Assembly (NCBI RefSeq): GCF_006483445.1
Contig: NZ_PPPT01000020.1
Location: 1 to 49,875, forward strand
Reading direction: 5' to 3'
From: Bradyrhizobium guangdongense
Lineage (GTDB): Bacteria; Pseudomonadota; Alphaproteobacteria; Rhizobiales; Xanthobacteraceae
DNA length: 49,875 bases
The position numbers were made by a program, and so were the translations under genes. This document shows, piece by piece, positions 26,102-35,481 of the stretch. Numbering within the stretch: the stretch's first letter is position 1; the number at the start of each line of letters is the position of its first letter. The notes below the pieces were generated by a model. That model was given only the letters and a program-made list of their open reading frames with translations, was not told the origin of the DNA and did no database searches.

Positions 26102-26248
26102 TCACCAGATGCTGACGATGCGCGCGGCCAGCGTCGCGAGCGCGAGCAGCAGGGCGGCGCAAACCCAATACACCGGCGCCTCGATCGGTGCCGTGCCGCT
26201 TGTAGCCGCGCCAGTGGCGGCATTCTGGTCAACTCTACGCAACGCCAC
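26102..26248 (-). CDS. Possible 48-residue single-span membrane protein
   Basis: A short frame with a GTG start encodes a polar N-terminus (VALRRVDQNAATGAATSGTA) and one membrane segment near the C-terminus (VYWVCAALLLALATLAARIV). GC at third positions rises through the frame as in the real genes nearby. The ribosome binding site is weak (AGGG), and the frame lies just past the Flp pilin terminator. It may be a small tad-locus protein or a chance frame; no function is assigned. Confidence 0.3.
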   Translation of the reverse strand: MALRRVDQNAATGAATSGTAPIEAPVYWVCAALLLALATLAARIVSIW

Positions 26249-26273
26249 GGGAACCCTGGTCCGCTCGAAAAAA

Positions 26274-26303
26274 CAAAGGCCCCGGACAGAGTCCGGGGCT
26301 TTT
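26274..26303 (-). terminator. Intrinsic terminator of the Flp pilin gene
   Basis: A 9-bp stem (GCCCCGGAC / GTCCGGGGC, 26279-26299) with a 3-base loop is followed on the minus strand by CTTTGTTTTTT. It lies 25 bases past the pilin stop. TTTT on the other side means it may also work on the plus strand. Confidence 0.8.
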
Positions 26304-26323
26304 GCTGTGTGCAGGCCGGTCGC

Positions 26324-26488
26324 TTACTTCAGCGAGCTGCTGATCGAACCGAACTTGGTGTTCAGCGTGGTGCCGAGGTTGTTGACGACGGTGATGATGG
26401 CGAGCGCGATGCCCGCGGCAATCAGGCCGTATTCGATGGCGGTGGCGCCGGACTCGTCTTTCACGAAACGCGCGAGAAGGTTCTTCAT
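26324..26488 (-). CDS. flp: Flp/PilA-type major pilin
   Basis: A 54-residue Flp-family pilin, the polymerising subunit of the Tad pilus. The start MKNLLARFVKDESG is the short leader ending in Gly, and the CpaA cleavage site lies before ATAIEYGLIAAGIALA, with the Glu (E19) and Tyr (Y20) typical of Flp pilins. The rest is the hydrophobic helix and a short polar tail (KFGSISSSLK). GGAG lies 8-11 bases before the ATG. It has its own terminator, allowing it to be expressed at higher level than the assembly genes. Confidence 0.92.
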   Translation of the reverse strand: MKNLLARFVKDESGATAIEYGLIAAGIALAIITVVNNLGTTLNTKFGSISSSLK

Positions 26489-26761
26489 AAGCAAAACTCC
26501 ATCTGGGATTTGGTACGTTCGGGGCTGGTCTCAGCGCGTCGAACATGAGAGCCGAGCTCTTTCGGTAGGGTTAATTCAACCGTGTAAACGCGATCGTTAC
26601 AGGCTGCTTTTGACCAGAGTGAATTTCGACTTAAGGCGCTCCCTGCAATTCGATGTTGTTCGCAACGCCGCGGACCGGAAACTCACGGAAAACAAGCGAC
26701 TTCACGCTCCCTTAAAGTTCGGGGCGTAGGCGTATGGCATTCAGGAATTGGAGTTGCGGCG

Positions 26762-27589
26762 ATGTCGAGCCTGCCCATGGAAGTCGCCTTGATGCTGGGC
26801 GAGACCATCACCAAGGTCATTCCCATCACCTTCGGACTTGCCGTGGTCTTCACCGTGCTCGAGCATGTCTGGGCCTGCAATCCCGGCGCGCCCTGGTGGC
26901 GCAAGAAAGAGATCGTCACCGACATCTGCTACTGGTTCTTCGTGCCGGTGTTTGCGCGCACGATGCGGATTGGCTTGCTGATCGTCGGCGCCGGCGTCGT
27001 CTTCAACATCCACGATCCCGACGAGCTGATCGCCTTCTACGACAATGGCCACGGTCCGCTGTCGGAGCTGCCGCTGTGGATGCAGGGCGTGCTGTTCCTC
27101 GTCCTGTCGGATTTCATGCTCTACTGGATGCACCGGGTCTTCCATGGCGGCGGCTTCTGGAAGTACCACGCCGTCCACCATTCCTCGGAGGAGATCGGCT
27201 GGATCTCGGCGGCGCGCTTTCACCCCGTCAACCTGCTGCTGGGCACGATCAGCGTCGACGTGCTCTTGCTGATGGCCGGCATCTCGCCGAACGTGATGAT
27301 CTGGGTCGGCCCCTTCACGACCTTCCATTCGGCCTTCGTCCACGCCAACCTCAACTGGACCTTCGGGCCGTTCAAGTATCTGCTGGCGACGCCGGTGTTC
27401 CACCGCTGGCACCACACCTCGCTCGCAGAGGGCGGCAACACCAATTTCGCCGGCACCTTCCCGATCTGGGACGTCCTGTTCGGTACCTTCCGGATGCCGG
27501 ATAACGAGCTTCCGAAGGAATACGGTAAGGACGAGGCAGCCATGCCGGCCGAGTTCGGCGGCCAATTGGCCTATCCGTTCAGACAATAG
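26762..27589 (+). CDS. Sterol desaturase / fatty acid hydroxylase family membrane protein
   Basis: A 275-residue member of the fatty-acid-hydroxylase (sterol desaturase) superfamily, integral-membrane di-iron oxygenases. The His boxes are present: HRVFH (about residue 125), HAVHH and HRWHH near the C-terminus, plus a histidine in ARFHPVN. At least four membrane helices flank them. GGAG lies 8 bases before the ATG. It sits between the Flp pilin gene and the tadE-side genes, on the opposite strand to the pilin; a role in pilus biology is not evident, and it may simply be inserted in the locus. Substrate is unknown (fatty acid or hopanoid-type lipid are options). Confidence 0.88.
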   Translation: MSSLPMEVALMLGETITKVIPITFGLAVVFTVLEHVWACNPGAPWWRKKEIVTDICYWFFVPVFARTMRIGLLIVGAGVVFNIHDPDELIAFYDNGHGPLSELPLWMQGVLFLVLSDFMLYWMHRVFHGGGFWKYHAVHHSSEEIGWISAARFHPVNLLLGTISVDVLLLMAGISPNVMIWVGPFTTFHSAFVHANLNWTFGPFKYLLATPVFHRWHHTSLAEGGNTNFAGTFPIWDVLFGTFRMPDNELPKEYGKDEAAMPAEFGGQLAYPFRQ

Positions 27590-27692
27590 GCTTTGTGTTT
27601 GCGGAACGTTCACGAATTGAGGTCAGGTTAGGCGGGTCGGGCGCCGGCTCCGCTCGTATCGCTTCTTGCCGGCCAGTTCCCCGGGGTTGAGT

Positions 27693-28190
27693 ATGCGTAA
27701 AGAGTATCTGCGCCATCGCGCGCGCGTCTGTCTGCTGGTTGCGGCCGCCGTTTTGGCATCGCCGGCCGCCGTCCTGGCCGAACCCACCGCCGAGACCATC
27801 GCGGTCAATGTCGACCAGGCCAAGCTCGTGAAGCTGCCCGGCAAGGTCGCGACCATCGTGGTCGGCAATCCCCTGATCGCGGACGTGACGCTGCAGCCCG
27901 GCGGCATGGTCGTGGTGACCGGCAAGGGCTACGGCGCGACCAATTTCATCGCACTGGACCGCGGCGGCGAGGTTCTCGTCGACCGTCAGATCCAGGTCGA
28001 GGGCCCGAGCGACCGCCTCGTCACCGTCTATCGCGGCGTCGAGCGCGAATCCTATAGCTGCATGCCGATCTGCCAGCGCCGCGTCACGCTCGGCGACAGC
28101 GACAACTATTTCAACACCACCATGGGCCAGGCCGGCGCGCTGAGCAACTCGGCTGCGGGCAACGCCGCCGGCGCCGCCAAGACCAATTAA
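27693..28190 (+). CDS. Stand-alone pilus assembly N-terminal domain protein
   Basis: A 165-residue exported protein with a signal peptide (to about residue 29, AVLAEP). It contains the T2SS/T3SS pilus N-terminal domain (about 35-110, IAVNVDQAKLVKLPGKVATI), the same fold as the N domain of the CpaC secretin. It probably sits by the secretin in the periplasm. The C-terminal part is Ala/Gly/Ser-rich and holds two Cys (SCMPICQRR). An earlier in-frame ATG at 27666 is less likely. It is followed by the two TadE-like genes. Confidence 0.85.
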   Translation: MRKEYLRHRARVCLLVAAAVLASPAAVLAEPTAETIAVNVDQAKLVKLPGKVATIVVGNPLIADVTLQPGGMVVVTGKGYGATNFIALDRGGEVLVDRQIQVEGPSDRLVTVYRGVERESYSCMPICQRRVTLGDSDNYFNTTMGQAGALSNSAAGNAAGAAKTN

Positions 28191-28273
28191 CGAGACCAAC
28201 TAACAAGACCAACAGGCAAATCGCGAGCGGGCGGGGTGCGGTGACCGCGCCCCGTCGCCGCCGGCCAACATGG

Positions 28274-28289
28274 TTAACGCTTTCCTAAC
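28274..28289 (+). promoter_or_regulatory. CtrA-like half-site pair upstream of tadE
   Basis: TTAA-N7-CTAAC is one base from the extended CtrA consensus TTAA-N7-TTAAC, about 98 bases ahead of the tadE-like gene. It is a weak motif, of interest only because of the similar elements before tadD and cpaB. Confidence 0.3.
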
Positions 28290-28386
28290 GGCCCGGGCCG
28301 GCGCGGCCCTGTCGCCTGAAACACTCTAACAATCAGTTTCGGCTAAATACGGGGCGGAAGATCGCTGCCGCTGGGGATTTCTTGCG

Positions 28387-28932
28387 ATGTCGTCGCCTGT
28401 CGCCTCGAAGTTGACGCTCCGGAAAATTCTGCACCGCTTCGGCCGCAATCGCCGCGGCTCGGCCGCGATCGAATTCGCGCTGGTCGCGCCGGTGTTCTTC
28501 GCGCTGCTGTTCGCGATCATCGAGACCGCGATCATGTTCTTCGCGAGCCAGGTGCTCGAGACCGTGACGCAGAATTCGGCGCGCATGATCCTGACCGGCC
28601 AGGCCCAGACCGGCTCTTATACGCAGACGCAATTCAAGACCTATGTCTGCACCCAGATCCCGGCGCTGTTCGACTGCAACAACCTCTATGTCGACGTGCA
28701 GAGCTATTCGACCTCGTTCGCCTCGGTGACCATCGACAGTCACATCGATGCCGCCGGCAACTTCAACACGGCGATGGGCTACAGCCCCGGCAGCGCCGGC
28801 GACGTCGTCGTGGTCAGGCTGTTCTACCAGTGGCCGCTGTTCGTCACCGGCATGGGCCTGAACATCTCCAATCTCGCGGGCAACAAGCGGTTGCTGGTGG
28901 CGACCGCCGCGTTCAAGAACGAACCCTATTGA
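28387..28932 (+). CDS. tadE: TadE-like pseudopilin
   Basis: A 181-residue TadE-family minor pilin. A basic start (about residues 1-24) ends at Gly24, the likely CpaA cleavage site, followed by SAAIEFALVAPVFFALLF with the diagnostic Glu. The remainder is a periplasmic beta-rich domain with two Cys (YVCTQ and FDCNN). GGGGA lies 9 bases before the ATG. It is 8 bases upstream of a second TadE-like gene, and the two are likely translated from one message. Confidence 0.88.
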   Translation: MSSPVASKLTLRKILHRFGRNRRGSAAIEFALVAPVFFALLFAIIETAIMFFASQVLETVTQNSARMILTGQAQTGSYTQTQFKTYVCTQIPALFDCNNLYVDVQSYSTSFASVTIDSHIDAAGNFNTAMGYSPGSAGDVVVVRLFYQWPLFVTGMGLNISNLAGNKRLLVATAAFKNEPY

Positions 28933-28940
28933 CGCCAACC

Positions 28941-29534
28941 ATGCTGGGCAGACCGATGAAGACGATTGCAAGACTCCGGCAGATGAGACGTCTTTCCCTG
29001 CGGGGCTTCCTCGCCGACAGCCAGGGCCTGGCTGCGACCGAATTCGCGGTCATCGTGCCGCTGATGCTGGTGATGTTCTTTGGCACGGTCGAGTTCTCCT
29101 CGGCCGTCGCGATCGACCGCAAGGTGACGCTGATGGCGCGCACGCTGTCCGACCTCACCTCGCAGTCGACGTCGGTCGGCGATACCGACATGACCAACTT
29201 CTTCGCGGCCTCGACCGGTGTGATGACGCCCTATTCGACGACGCCGGTGGTGCGGACGATCACCGAGCTCTATGTCGACCCCACGACGCTGCAGGCCCGC
29301 GTGCAATGGAGCAAGGGATCGTCGCCGCGCACGGCGGGTTCGGTGGTGACAATCCCGACGTCGCTCGCGATCGGCGGCACCTATCTGATCTTCAGCGAGG
29401 TCAGCTACACCTACACGCCGTCGGTCGGCTTCGTGCTCAAGAGCGGGATCAATCTGAGCGACGTCGCCTACACCCGTCCGCGTCAGTCCACCTGCGTCTA
29501 TTACAGCCCGTCGACGACCTGCACGACGACCTGA
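28941..29534 (+). CDS. Second TadE/TadF-like pseudopilin
   Basis: A 197-residue TadE-like minor pilin. After a basic segment the likely cleavage site G-LAATEFAVIVPLMLVMFF carries the Glu expected at the +5 position. The periplasmic part is Ser/Thr-rich and ends with a short Cys-containing tail (STCVYYSPSTTCTTT). Start at 28941 or 28956; neither has a strong ribosome binding site, and close spacing to the upstream stop suggests coupling. TadF or TadG-type naming cannot be settled by eye. Confidence 0.82.
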   Translation: MLGRPMKTIARLRQMRRLSLRGFLADSQGLAATEFAVIVPLMLVMFFGTVEFSSAVAIDRKVTLMARTLSDLTSQSTSVGDTDMTNFFAASTGVMTPYSTTPVVRTITELYVDPTTLQARVQWSKGSSPRTAGSVVTIPTSLAIGGTYLIFSEVSYTYTPSVGFVLKSGINLSDVAYTRPRQSTCVYYSPSTTCTTT

Positions 29535-29569
29535 GTGAAAGTCCTGACGACAAGAAACTGGTGGCAAGA

Positions 29570-29599
29570 AAAAAGGCCGTGCGGTGCGCACGGCCTTTT
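29570..29599. terminator. Bidirectional terminator between pilin gene and cspA
   Basis: GGCCGTGC and GCACGGCC form an 8-bp stem (29575-29595) flanked by AAAAAA on the left and TTTT on the right, so each strand sees a T-run. It lies between the convergent tadE-like gene (+) and cspA (-). Confidence 0.85.
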
Positions 29600-29625
29600 C
29601 GTTTGTCCGGTTCGCTCGAGCAGGC

Positions 29626-29838
29626 TTAGCCCGCGGAGCGGAGATTGTCGGCGGCCGACTTGCCGGAGCGGCGATCGGCGACGATCTCGTAGGAGATCTT
29701 CTGGCCTTCGCGCAGCGTGCCGAGACCGGCGCGCTCGACGGCGCTGATGTGAACGAACACATCCTGGCCGCCATCGTCGGGCTGGATGAAGCCGAAGCCC
29801 TTGGTTGCGTTAAACCACTTCACGGTTCCCATGCTCAT
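29626..29838 (-). CDS. cspA: Cold-shock domain RNA chaperone CspA family
   Basis: A 70-residue single cold-shock OB-fold protein that binds single-stranded RNA and DNA and melts RNA structure. RNP1 (KGFGFIQ) and RNP2 (VFVHISAV) are intact, and the start [14 protein letters not shown] is canonical. Length matches the family. It ends at a bidirectional terminator. Together with the downstream-facing infA and helicase genes it forms a minus-strand RNA-handling group. Which Csp paralogue it is cannot be told. Confidence 0.95.
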   Translation of the reverse strand: MSMGTVKWFNATKGFGFIQPDDGGQDVFVHISAVERAGLGTLREGQKISYEIVADRRSGKSAADNLRSAG

Positions 29839-30029
29839 GGGGTAGTCCCTTCTCAGTCAACAATGTCAAAGCCCACTCTCGCGGGCTGGTTCGATCGAAT
29901 TTTTGGAAGGGTCGTCAGCGTGTCTGAACCGGCTGTACCGGTGGATGCTAATGTCGTCCGGCCGAAAATCGATGGGTGGATTTTATTGGAAACAAGGCCT
30001 CAAAACAATCCTGACGTGCACGATTTTTT

Positions 30030-30055
30030 GATCCGCCGCAGTCAAGCGGCGGATC
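30030..30055. other. Strong hairpin downstream of infA
   Basis: GATCCGCCGC and GCGGCGGATC form a 10-bp perfect stem with a 6-base loop, 39 bases past the infA stop. The T-run is on the wrong side for an infA terminator (it precedes the stem on the plus strand), so the element is either a plain RNA-stabilising hairpin or a degenerate repeat. Confidence 0.5.
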
Positions 30056-30093
30056 CCGTGCAGGTCAGGCCGTAACGTCGTTCCTGCCCGCGA

Positions 30094-30381
30094 TTACCTG
30101 CGGCGGAACTGGCCGCCGCGCTGTGGGCCCCGCGGTGGACCGCCGGCGCCCGCCGGACGTTCGTCCTTGTGGCGGAATATCAGGCGGCCCTTCTCCAGAT
30201 CGTAGGGCGACATCTCGACCGTCACGCGGTCGCCCGCCAGCGTCTTGATGCGATTCTTCTTCATCTTGCCGGCGGTATAGGCGACGATCTCGTGTCCGGC
30301 GTCGAGCTGCACGCGGTAGCGCGCGTCGGGGAGGATTTCGGTGACCAGTCCTTCGAACTGGATCAGCTCTTCCTTAGCCAT
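30094..30381 (-). CDS. infA: Translation initiation factor IF-1 with basic C-terminal extension
   Basis: Binds the 30S A-site during translation initiation. The 95-residue product contains the full S1-like OB fold of IF-1 ([20 protein letters not shown], then [24 protein letters not shown]). Typical IF-1 is about 72 residues; here an extra ~20-residue Arg/Gly/Pro-rich tail ([21 protein letters not shown]) is present. GGAG lies 7 bases before the ATG. It begins 23 bases after the RNA-helicase gene and is probably co-transcribed with it. A second copy of infA may exist elsewhere in the genome. Confidence 0.93.
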   Translation of the reverse strand: MAKEELIQFEGLVTEILPDARYRVQLDAGHEIVAYTAGKMKKNRIKTLAGDRVTVEMSPYDLEKGRLIFRHKDERPAGAGGPPRGPQRGGQFRRR

Positions 30382-30404
30382 TGATATCTCCAGGTCGTGG
30401 ACGG

Positions 30405-31940
<1,536 letters not shown>

Positions 31941-32377
31941 AAGAGGGTCTTTCCAATGAAAGCATGCGCCCGCGCTCGTTGCGGGGCGCGCGCAAGGGTG
32001 TCGAGAGGACACCTGCGTGTTTGGGGTGTCGATGAGTTGGCTGAAAGGGGCAAACCAGATGCCCACGACGCTTGATAGCGCGGGGGCTTAAGAACACGCG
32101 GCTTGCTACGACCCATTGATTCGCAAGGGGTCTCGTACGCTCATATGGAACATCGAAGGGGCGGTTTCAAGGCATAGCCGGCGCTTACGGCTAATATTGC
32201 GTTGCCGGAGCGATGCCGGAATTTTAGCCAGAGTGCACTTTTTGTCCAAAAAATAGACTGTCTGCCGCATAAGCATACATTTTCTTGGCCTAATAAATAG
32301 GCATTGTGAACATGGCGATTTCTTGGCTGCGACAAAATAGACCTGAGAGAACAGTGGCTTGGCCCACTTCACCCCCA
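31941..32377. other. Intergenic region between helicase and urtA
   Basis: Together with the stretch up to 32466 this gap is 526 bases. I see no credible gene in it. A 90-codon frame on the minus strand (32106-32378) runs across the urtA promoter and has no ribosome binding site, so it is not called. The part from about 32220 is AT-rich, unlike the rest of the window, and contains a TGCAC that could be one half of an NtrC-type site; no full dyad is seen. Confidence 0.5.
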
Positions 32378-32393
32378 TGGCATGGTTCTTGCG
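32378..32393 (+). promoter_or_regulatory. Sigma-54 type -24/-12 promoter for the urea locus
   Basis: TGGCATGGTTCTTGCG carries GG and GC at exactly the 10-base separation of sigma-54 promoters and matches TGGCAC-N5-TTGC except for one base. It lies 74 bases before the urtA ATG. Sigma-54 with NtrC is the known route by which rhizobia induce urea import under nitrogen limitation; here that is inferred. Confidence 0.7.
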
Positions 32394-32466
32394 ATTCCGT
32401 TAACCGCAGGCGGCCGTGGGGCCGTTTCGCAGCGTTTTCACGTCTGCGTCAGGGAGAAGATACCTC

Positions 32467-33789
32467 ATGCTTACTAAATCAACTCACGATATAGCGGCGC
32501 CATTCAGCCGCCGCGGCTTGTTCGCCGCGACCGCCGGACTGATGCTCGGTCTGGCCTCCATTACCGGCGCCAAGGCCGCCGACGACACCATCAAGGTCGG
32601 TGTCCTGCATTCTCTGTCCGGCACCATGGCCATCAGCGAAACCACGCTGAAGGATACGATCCTCTTCCTGATCGACGAGCAGAACAAGAAGGGCGGCGTG
32701 CTCGGCAAGAAGCTCGAGGCCGTCGTCGTCGACCCCGCCTCGAACTGGCCGCTGTTCGCCGAAAAGGCCCGCGAGCTGATCACCAAGGACAAGGTGTCCG
32801 TCGTGTTCGGCTGCTGGACCTCGGTGTCCCGCAAGTCCGTGCTGCCCGTGTTCAAGGAGCTCAACAACATCCTGTTCTACCCCGTGCAGTACGAGGGTGA
32901 AGAGTCCGAGCGCAACGTGTTCTACACGGGTGCGGCGCCGAACCAGCAGGCGATCCCGGCGGTCGACTATCTGATGAAGGACGAGAAGGTGAAGCGCTGG
33001 GTGCTCGCCGGCACCGACTACGTCTATCCGCGCACCACCAACAAGATCCTGGAAGCCTATCTGAAGTCGAAGGGTGTCGCCCAGGAAGACATCATGATCA
33101 ACTACACGCCGTTCGGTCACTCCGACTGGCAGACGATCGTGGCCGACATCAAGAAGTTCGGCTCGGCCGGCAAGAAGACCGCCGTGGTCTCGACCATCAA
33201 CGGCGACGCCAACGTTCCCTTCTACAAGGAGCTCGGCAACCAGGGCATCAAGGCGACCGACATCCCGGTCGTGGCGTTCTCGGTGGGTGAAGAAGAACTC
33301 GCCGGCATCGACACCAAGCCGCTGCTCGGCCACCTCGCCGCCTGGAACTACTTCCAGTCGATCAAGGACCCCGAGAACGAGAAGTTCATCAAGGCCTGGC
33401 AGGCCTACACCAAGAACCCGAAGCGCGTGACCAACGATCCGATGGAAGCGCATGTGATCGGTTTCGACATGTGGGTGAAGGCTGTCGAGAAGGTGAAGTC
33501 GACCGATCCGGACAAGGTGATCGACGCTCTCCCCGGCATCGAAGCCAAGAACCTGACCGGCGGCACCTCGAAGATGCTCCCGAACCACCACATCACCAAG
33601 CCGGTGTTCATCGGCGAGATCAAGGCGAACGGCCAGTTCGACGTGGTCTGGAAGACCCCTGGCCTCGTTGCCGGCGATGCATGGTCGAAGGAGCTCGACG
33701 GCTCCAAGGACCTGATCGGCGACTGGGTCGAGAAGAAGTGCGGCAACTACAACACCAAGACCAACAAGTGCCTGGGTTCGGGCTCCTGA
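32467..33789 (+). CDS. urtA: Urea ABC transporter substrate-binding protein UrtA
   Basis: A 440-residue periplasmic urea receptor of the UrtA group. The N-terminus has a twin-arginine motif (SRRGLF, about residues 14-19) followed by a hydrophobic stretch to about residue 35 (AKAAD). The mature part begins IKVGVLHSLSGTMAISE, typical of UrtA/amide receptors. GGGAGA precedes the ATG at 32467. A longer frame from 32416 is discounted. It is the first gene of the urt-ure unit, behind a sigma-54 type promoter. Confidence 0.95.
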   Translation: MLTKSTHDIAAPFSRRGLFAATAGLMLGLASITGAKAADDTIKVGVLHSLSGTMAISETTLKDTILFLIDEQNKKGGVLGKKLEAVVVDPASNWPLFAEKARELITKDKVSVVFGCWTSVSRKSVLPVFKELNNILFYPVQYEGEESERNVFYTGAAPNQQAIPAVDYLMKDEKVKRWVLAGTDYVYPRTTNKILEAYLKSKGVAQEDIMINYTPFGHSDWQTIVADIKKFGSAGKKTAVVSTINGDANVPFYKELGNQGIKATDIPVVAFSVGEEELAGIDTKPLLGHLAAWNYFQSIKDPENEKFIKAWQAYTKNPKRVTNDPMEAHVIGFDMWVKAVEKVKSTDPDKVIDALPGIEAKNLTGGTSKMLPNHHITKPVFIGEIKANGQFDVVWKTPGLVAGDAWSKELDGSKDLIGDWVEKKCGNYNTKTNKCLGSGS

Positions 33790-33814
33790 TCCCGACCTGA
33801 TCGATTGCACGACC

Positions 33815-33844
33815 GGAGAAGGCGGCGATCCCGCCGCCTTCTCC
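33815..33844 (+). other. Strong hairpin between urtA and urtB
   Basis: GGAGAAGGCGGC and GCCGCCTTCTCC form a 12-bp perfect stem over a 6-base loop, 26 bases after the urtA stop, with no following T-run. Such hairpins after binding-protein genes often protect the 3-prime end of that cistron so it is made in excess over the membrane parts. Confidence 0.65.
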
Positions 33845-33870
33845 ACCCATTTCTGCCGGGGTCATTCACA

Positions 33871-35481
33871 GTGCTTGCCAATTTGCCAGCTCGCCTTTGC
33901 ACGCTCGCGCTCTCTCTGTTCCTGATCGCATTCGCGCTGCCGGCCATGGCCGGTCCGTTCGAGGACGCGGTCGCCAAATTCGCCAACGACGATTTTTCCG
34001 ATACTGACGCCGCGATCGGCGTGGTCGCGAGCAGCGGCAATCCGCTGGCTTTTCCCATCATCAGTGCGCTGAAGGACGGCCGTCTCATGGCCGACGCCGA
34101 CAGCAAGAAGGTTTACGTCACCGGTACCGACGGCAAGTCGGTCGATGCTGCAACGGGGGCTGCCGTCGCCAGCGTGCCCGCGAGCGCCAGCGCCGTCCGC
34201 CTCAACAATCGCCTGCGCCGCACCGTCGATGCCGCGCTCGGCGGCCTGACGCTGCTGTCGCCGGATGTCGCGACGCGCATCCAGGCCGCGCAGTCCGTCT
34301 TCAAGTCACATGAAGAATCGGCGCTCCCCGTGGTCGAGAGCGCGCTCGCCAAGGAGACCAACAAGACCGCCAAGACCGCGCTCAGCGAGGCCAGGGCGGC
34401 GATCATTCTGTTCAAGCCCGATGCCAGCGAGGTCGACAAGCTCGAGGCCGTCGCCACCATCAAGAGCCGCGGCGACCAGGAAGCGATGGCGTTTCTGACC
34501 GGGATCGGCAGCGATCAGCCGGCGTCGGTGAAGGCGGGCGCAGCCAGCGCGATCGCCTCGATTCAGAGCTCGCTTGCGGTCTGGTCGGGCGTTCAGAACG
34601 CCTGGTACGGCCTCTCACTCGGCTCGGTGCTGCTGCTTGCCGCGATCGGTCTTGCCATCACCTTCGGCGTGATGGGCGTCATCAACATGGCCCATGGCGA
34701 GATGGTGATGTTAGGAGCCTACACCACCTTCGTGGTGCAGGAGGTGATCCGCACCCGCTATCCCGGCCTGTTCGACTATTCGCTGCTGATTGCGGTGCCG
34801 CTCGCTTTCCTCGTTGCGGGCGCGATCGGCGTCCTGATCGAGCGCAGCATCATCCGCTTCCTCTATGGCCGTCCGCTGGAAACCCTGCTTGCGACCTGGG
34901 GTCTCTCGCTGGTGCTGCAGCAGGCGGTGCGCACCATGTTCGGCCCGACCAATCGCGAGGTCGGCAACCCCTCCTGGATGAGCGGCGCCTTCGAGCTCGG
35001 CCAGATCACCATCACCTATAACCGGCTCTGGATCCTCGTCTTCACGCTCGCCGTGTTCGCCATCCTGCTCGCGATGCTGCGCTACACCGCGCTTGGGCTC
35101 GAGATGCGCGCCGTGACGCAGAACCGCCGCATGGCGGCCTCGATGGGCATCGCCACCTCCCGTGTCGACGCGCTGACCTTCGGCCTCGGCTCGGGCATTG
35201 CGGGCATTGCCGGTGTGGCGCTGTCGCAGATCGACAATGTCAGTCCCAATCTCGGCCAGAGCTACATCATCGACAGCTTCATGGTCGTGGTGTTCGGCGG
35301 CGTCGGTAACCTCTGGGGCACGCTGGTCGGCGCCTTCACGCTCGGCATCGCCAACAAATTCCTGGAGCCGGTCGCAGGTGCCGTGCTCGGCAAGATCGCG
35401 ATCCTGGTGCTGATCATCCTGTTCATTCAAAAGCGGCCACGCGGCTTGTTCGCGCTCAAGGGCCGTGCGGTGGAAGCATGA
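33871..35481 (+). CDS. urtB: Urea ABC transporter permease UrtB
   Basis: A 536-residue permease. It begins with a signal-like segment and a ~220-residue hydrophilic periplasmic domain (AKFANDDFSDTDAAIGVVA), which is characteristic of UrtB and absent from LivH. The rest is a LivH-type membrane domain with the usual GVMGVINMAHGEMVMLGAY segment. The GTG start at 33871 has GGGG upstream and gives the usual UrtB length; an earlier ATG at 33805 would overlap the urtA-urtB hairpin. It overlaps urtC by 4 bases. Confidence 0.93.
   Translation: MLANLPARLCTLALSLFLIAFALPAMAGPFEDAVAKFANDDFSDTDAAIGVVASSGNPLAFPIISALKDGRLMADADSKKVYVTGTDGKSVDAATGAAVASVPASASAVRLNNRLRRTVDAALGGLTLLSPDVATRIQAAQSVFKSHEESALPVVESALAKETNKTAKTALSEARAAIILFKPDASEVDKLEAVATIKSRGDQEAMAFLTGIGSDQPASVKAGAASAIASIQSSLAVWSGVQNAWYGLSLGSVLLLAAIGLAITFGVMGVINMAHGEMVMLGAYTTFVVQEVIRTRYPGLFDYSLLIAVPLAFLVAGAIGVLIERSIIRFLYGRPLETLLATWGLSLVLQQAVRTMFGPTNREVGNPSWMSGAFELGQITITYNRLWILVFTLAVFAILLAMLRYTALGLEMRAVTQNRRMAASMGIATSRVDALTFGLGSGIAGIAGVALSQIDNVSPNLGQSYIIDSFMVVVFGGVGNLWGTLVGAFTLGIANKFLEPVAGAVLGKIAILVLIILFIQKRPRGLFALKGRAVEA

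Noticed and set aside
26044..26232. 62-codon Arg-rich minus-strand frame beside cpaA
   Set aside because: It is Arg/Ser-rich and has no ribosome binding site; a different frame in the same place looks more like a protein.
29864..29869. TTGACA on the minus strand ahead of cspA
   Set aside because: It is only 26 bases from the cspA ATG, so a transcript from it would start inside or at the coding region.
29863..30075. 70-codon plus-strand frame (MSKPTLAGWFDRIFG) divergent from cspA
   Set aside because: It has a partly protein-like sequence, but no ribosome binding site, only 24 bases from the cspA start, and third-position GC is low for this genome. It could be revisited with ribosome profiling.
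32106..32378. 90-codon minus-strand frame upstream of urtA
   Set aside because: It has no ribosome binding site and reaches the urtA promoter; the AT-rich composition explains the unusual residues.
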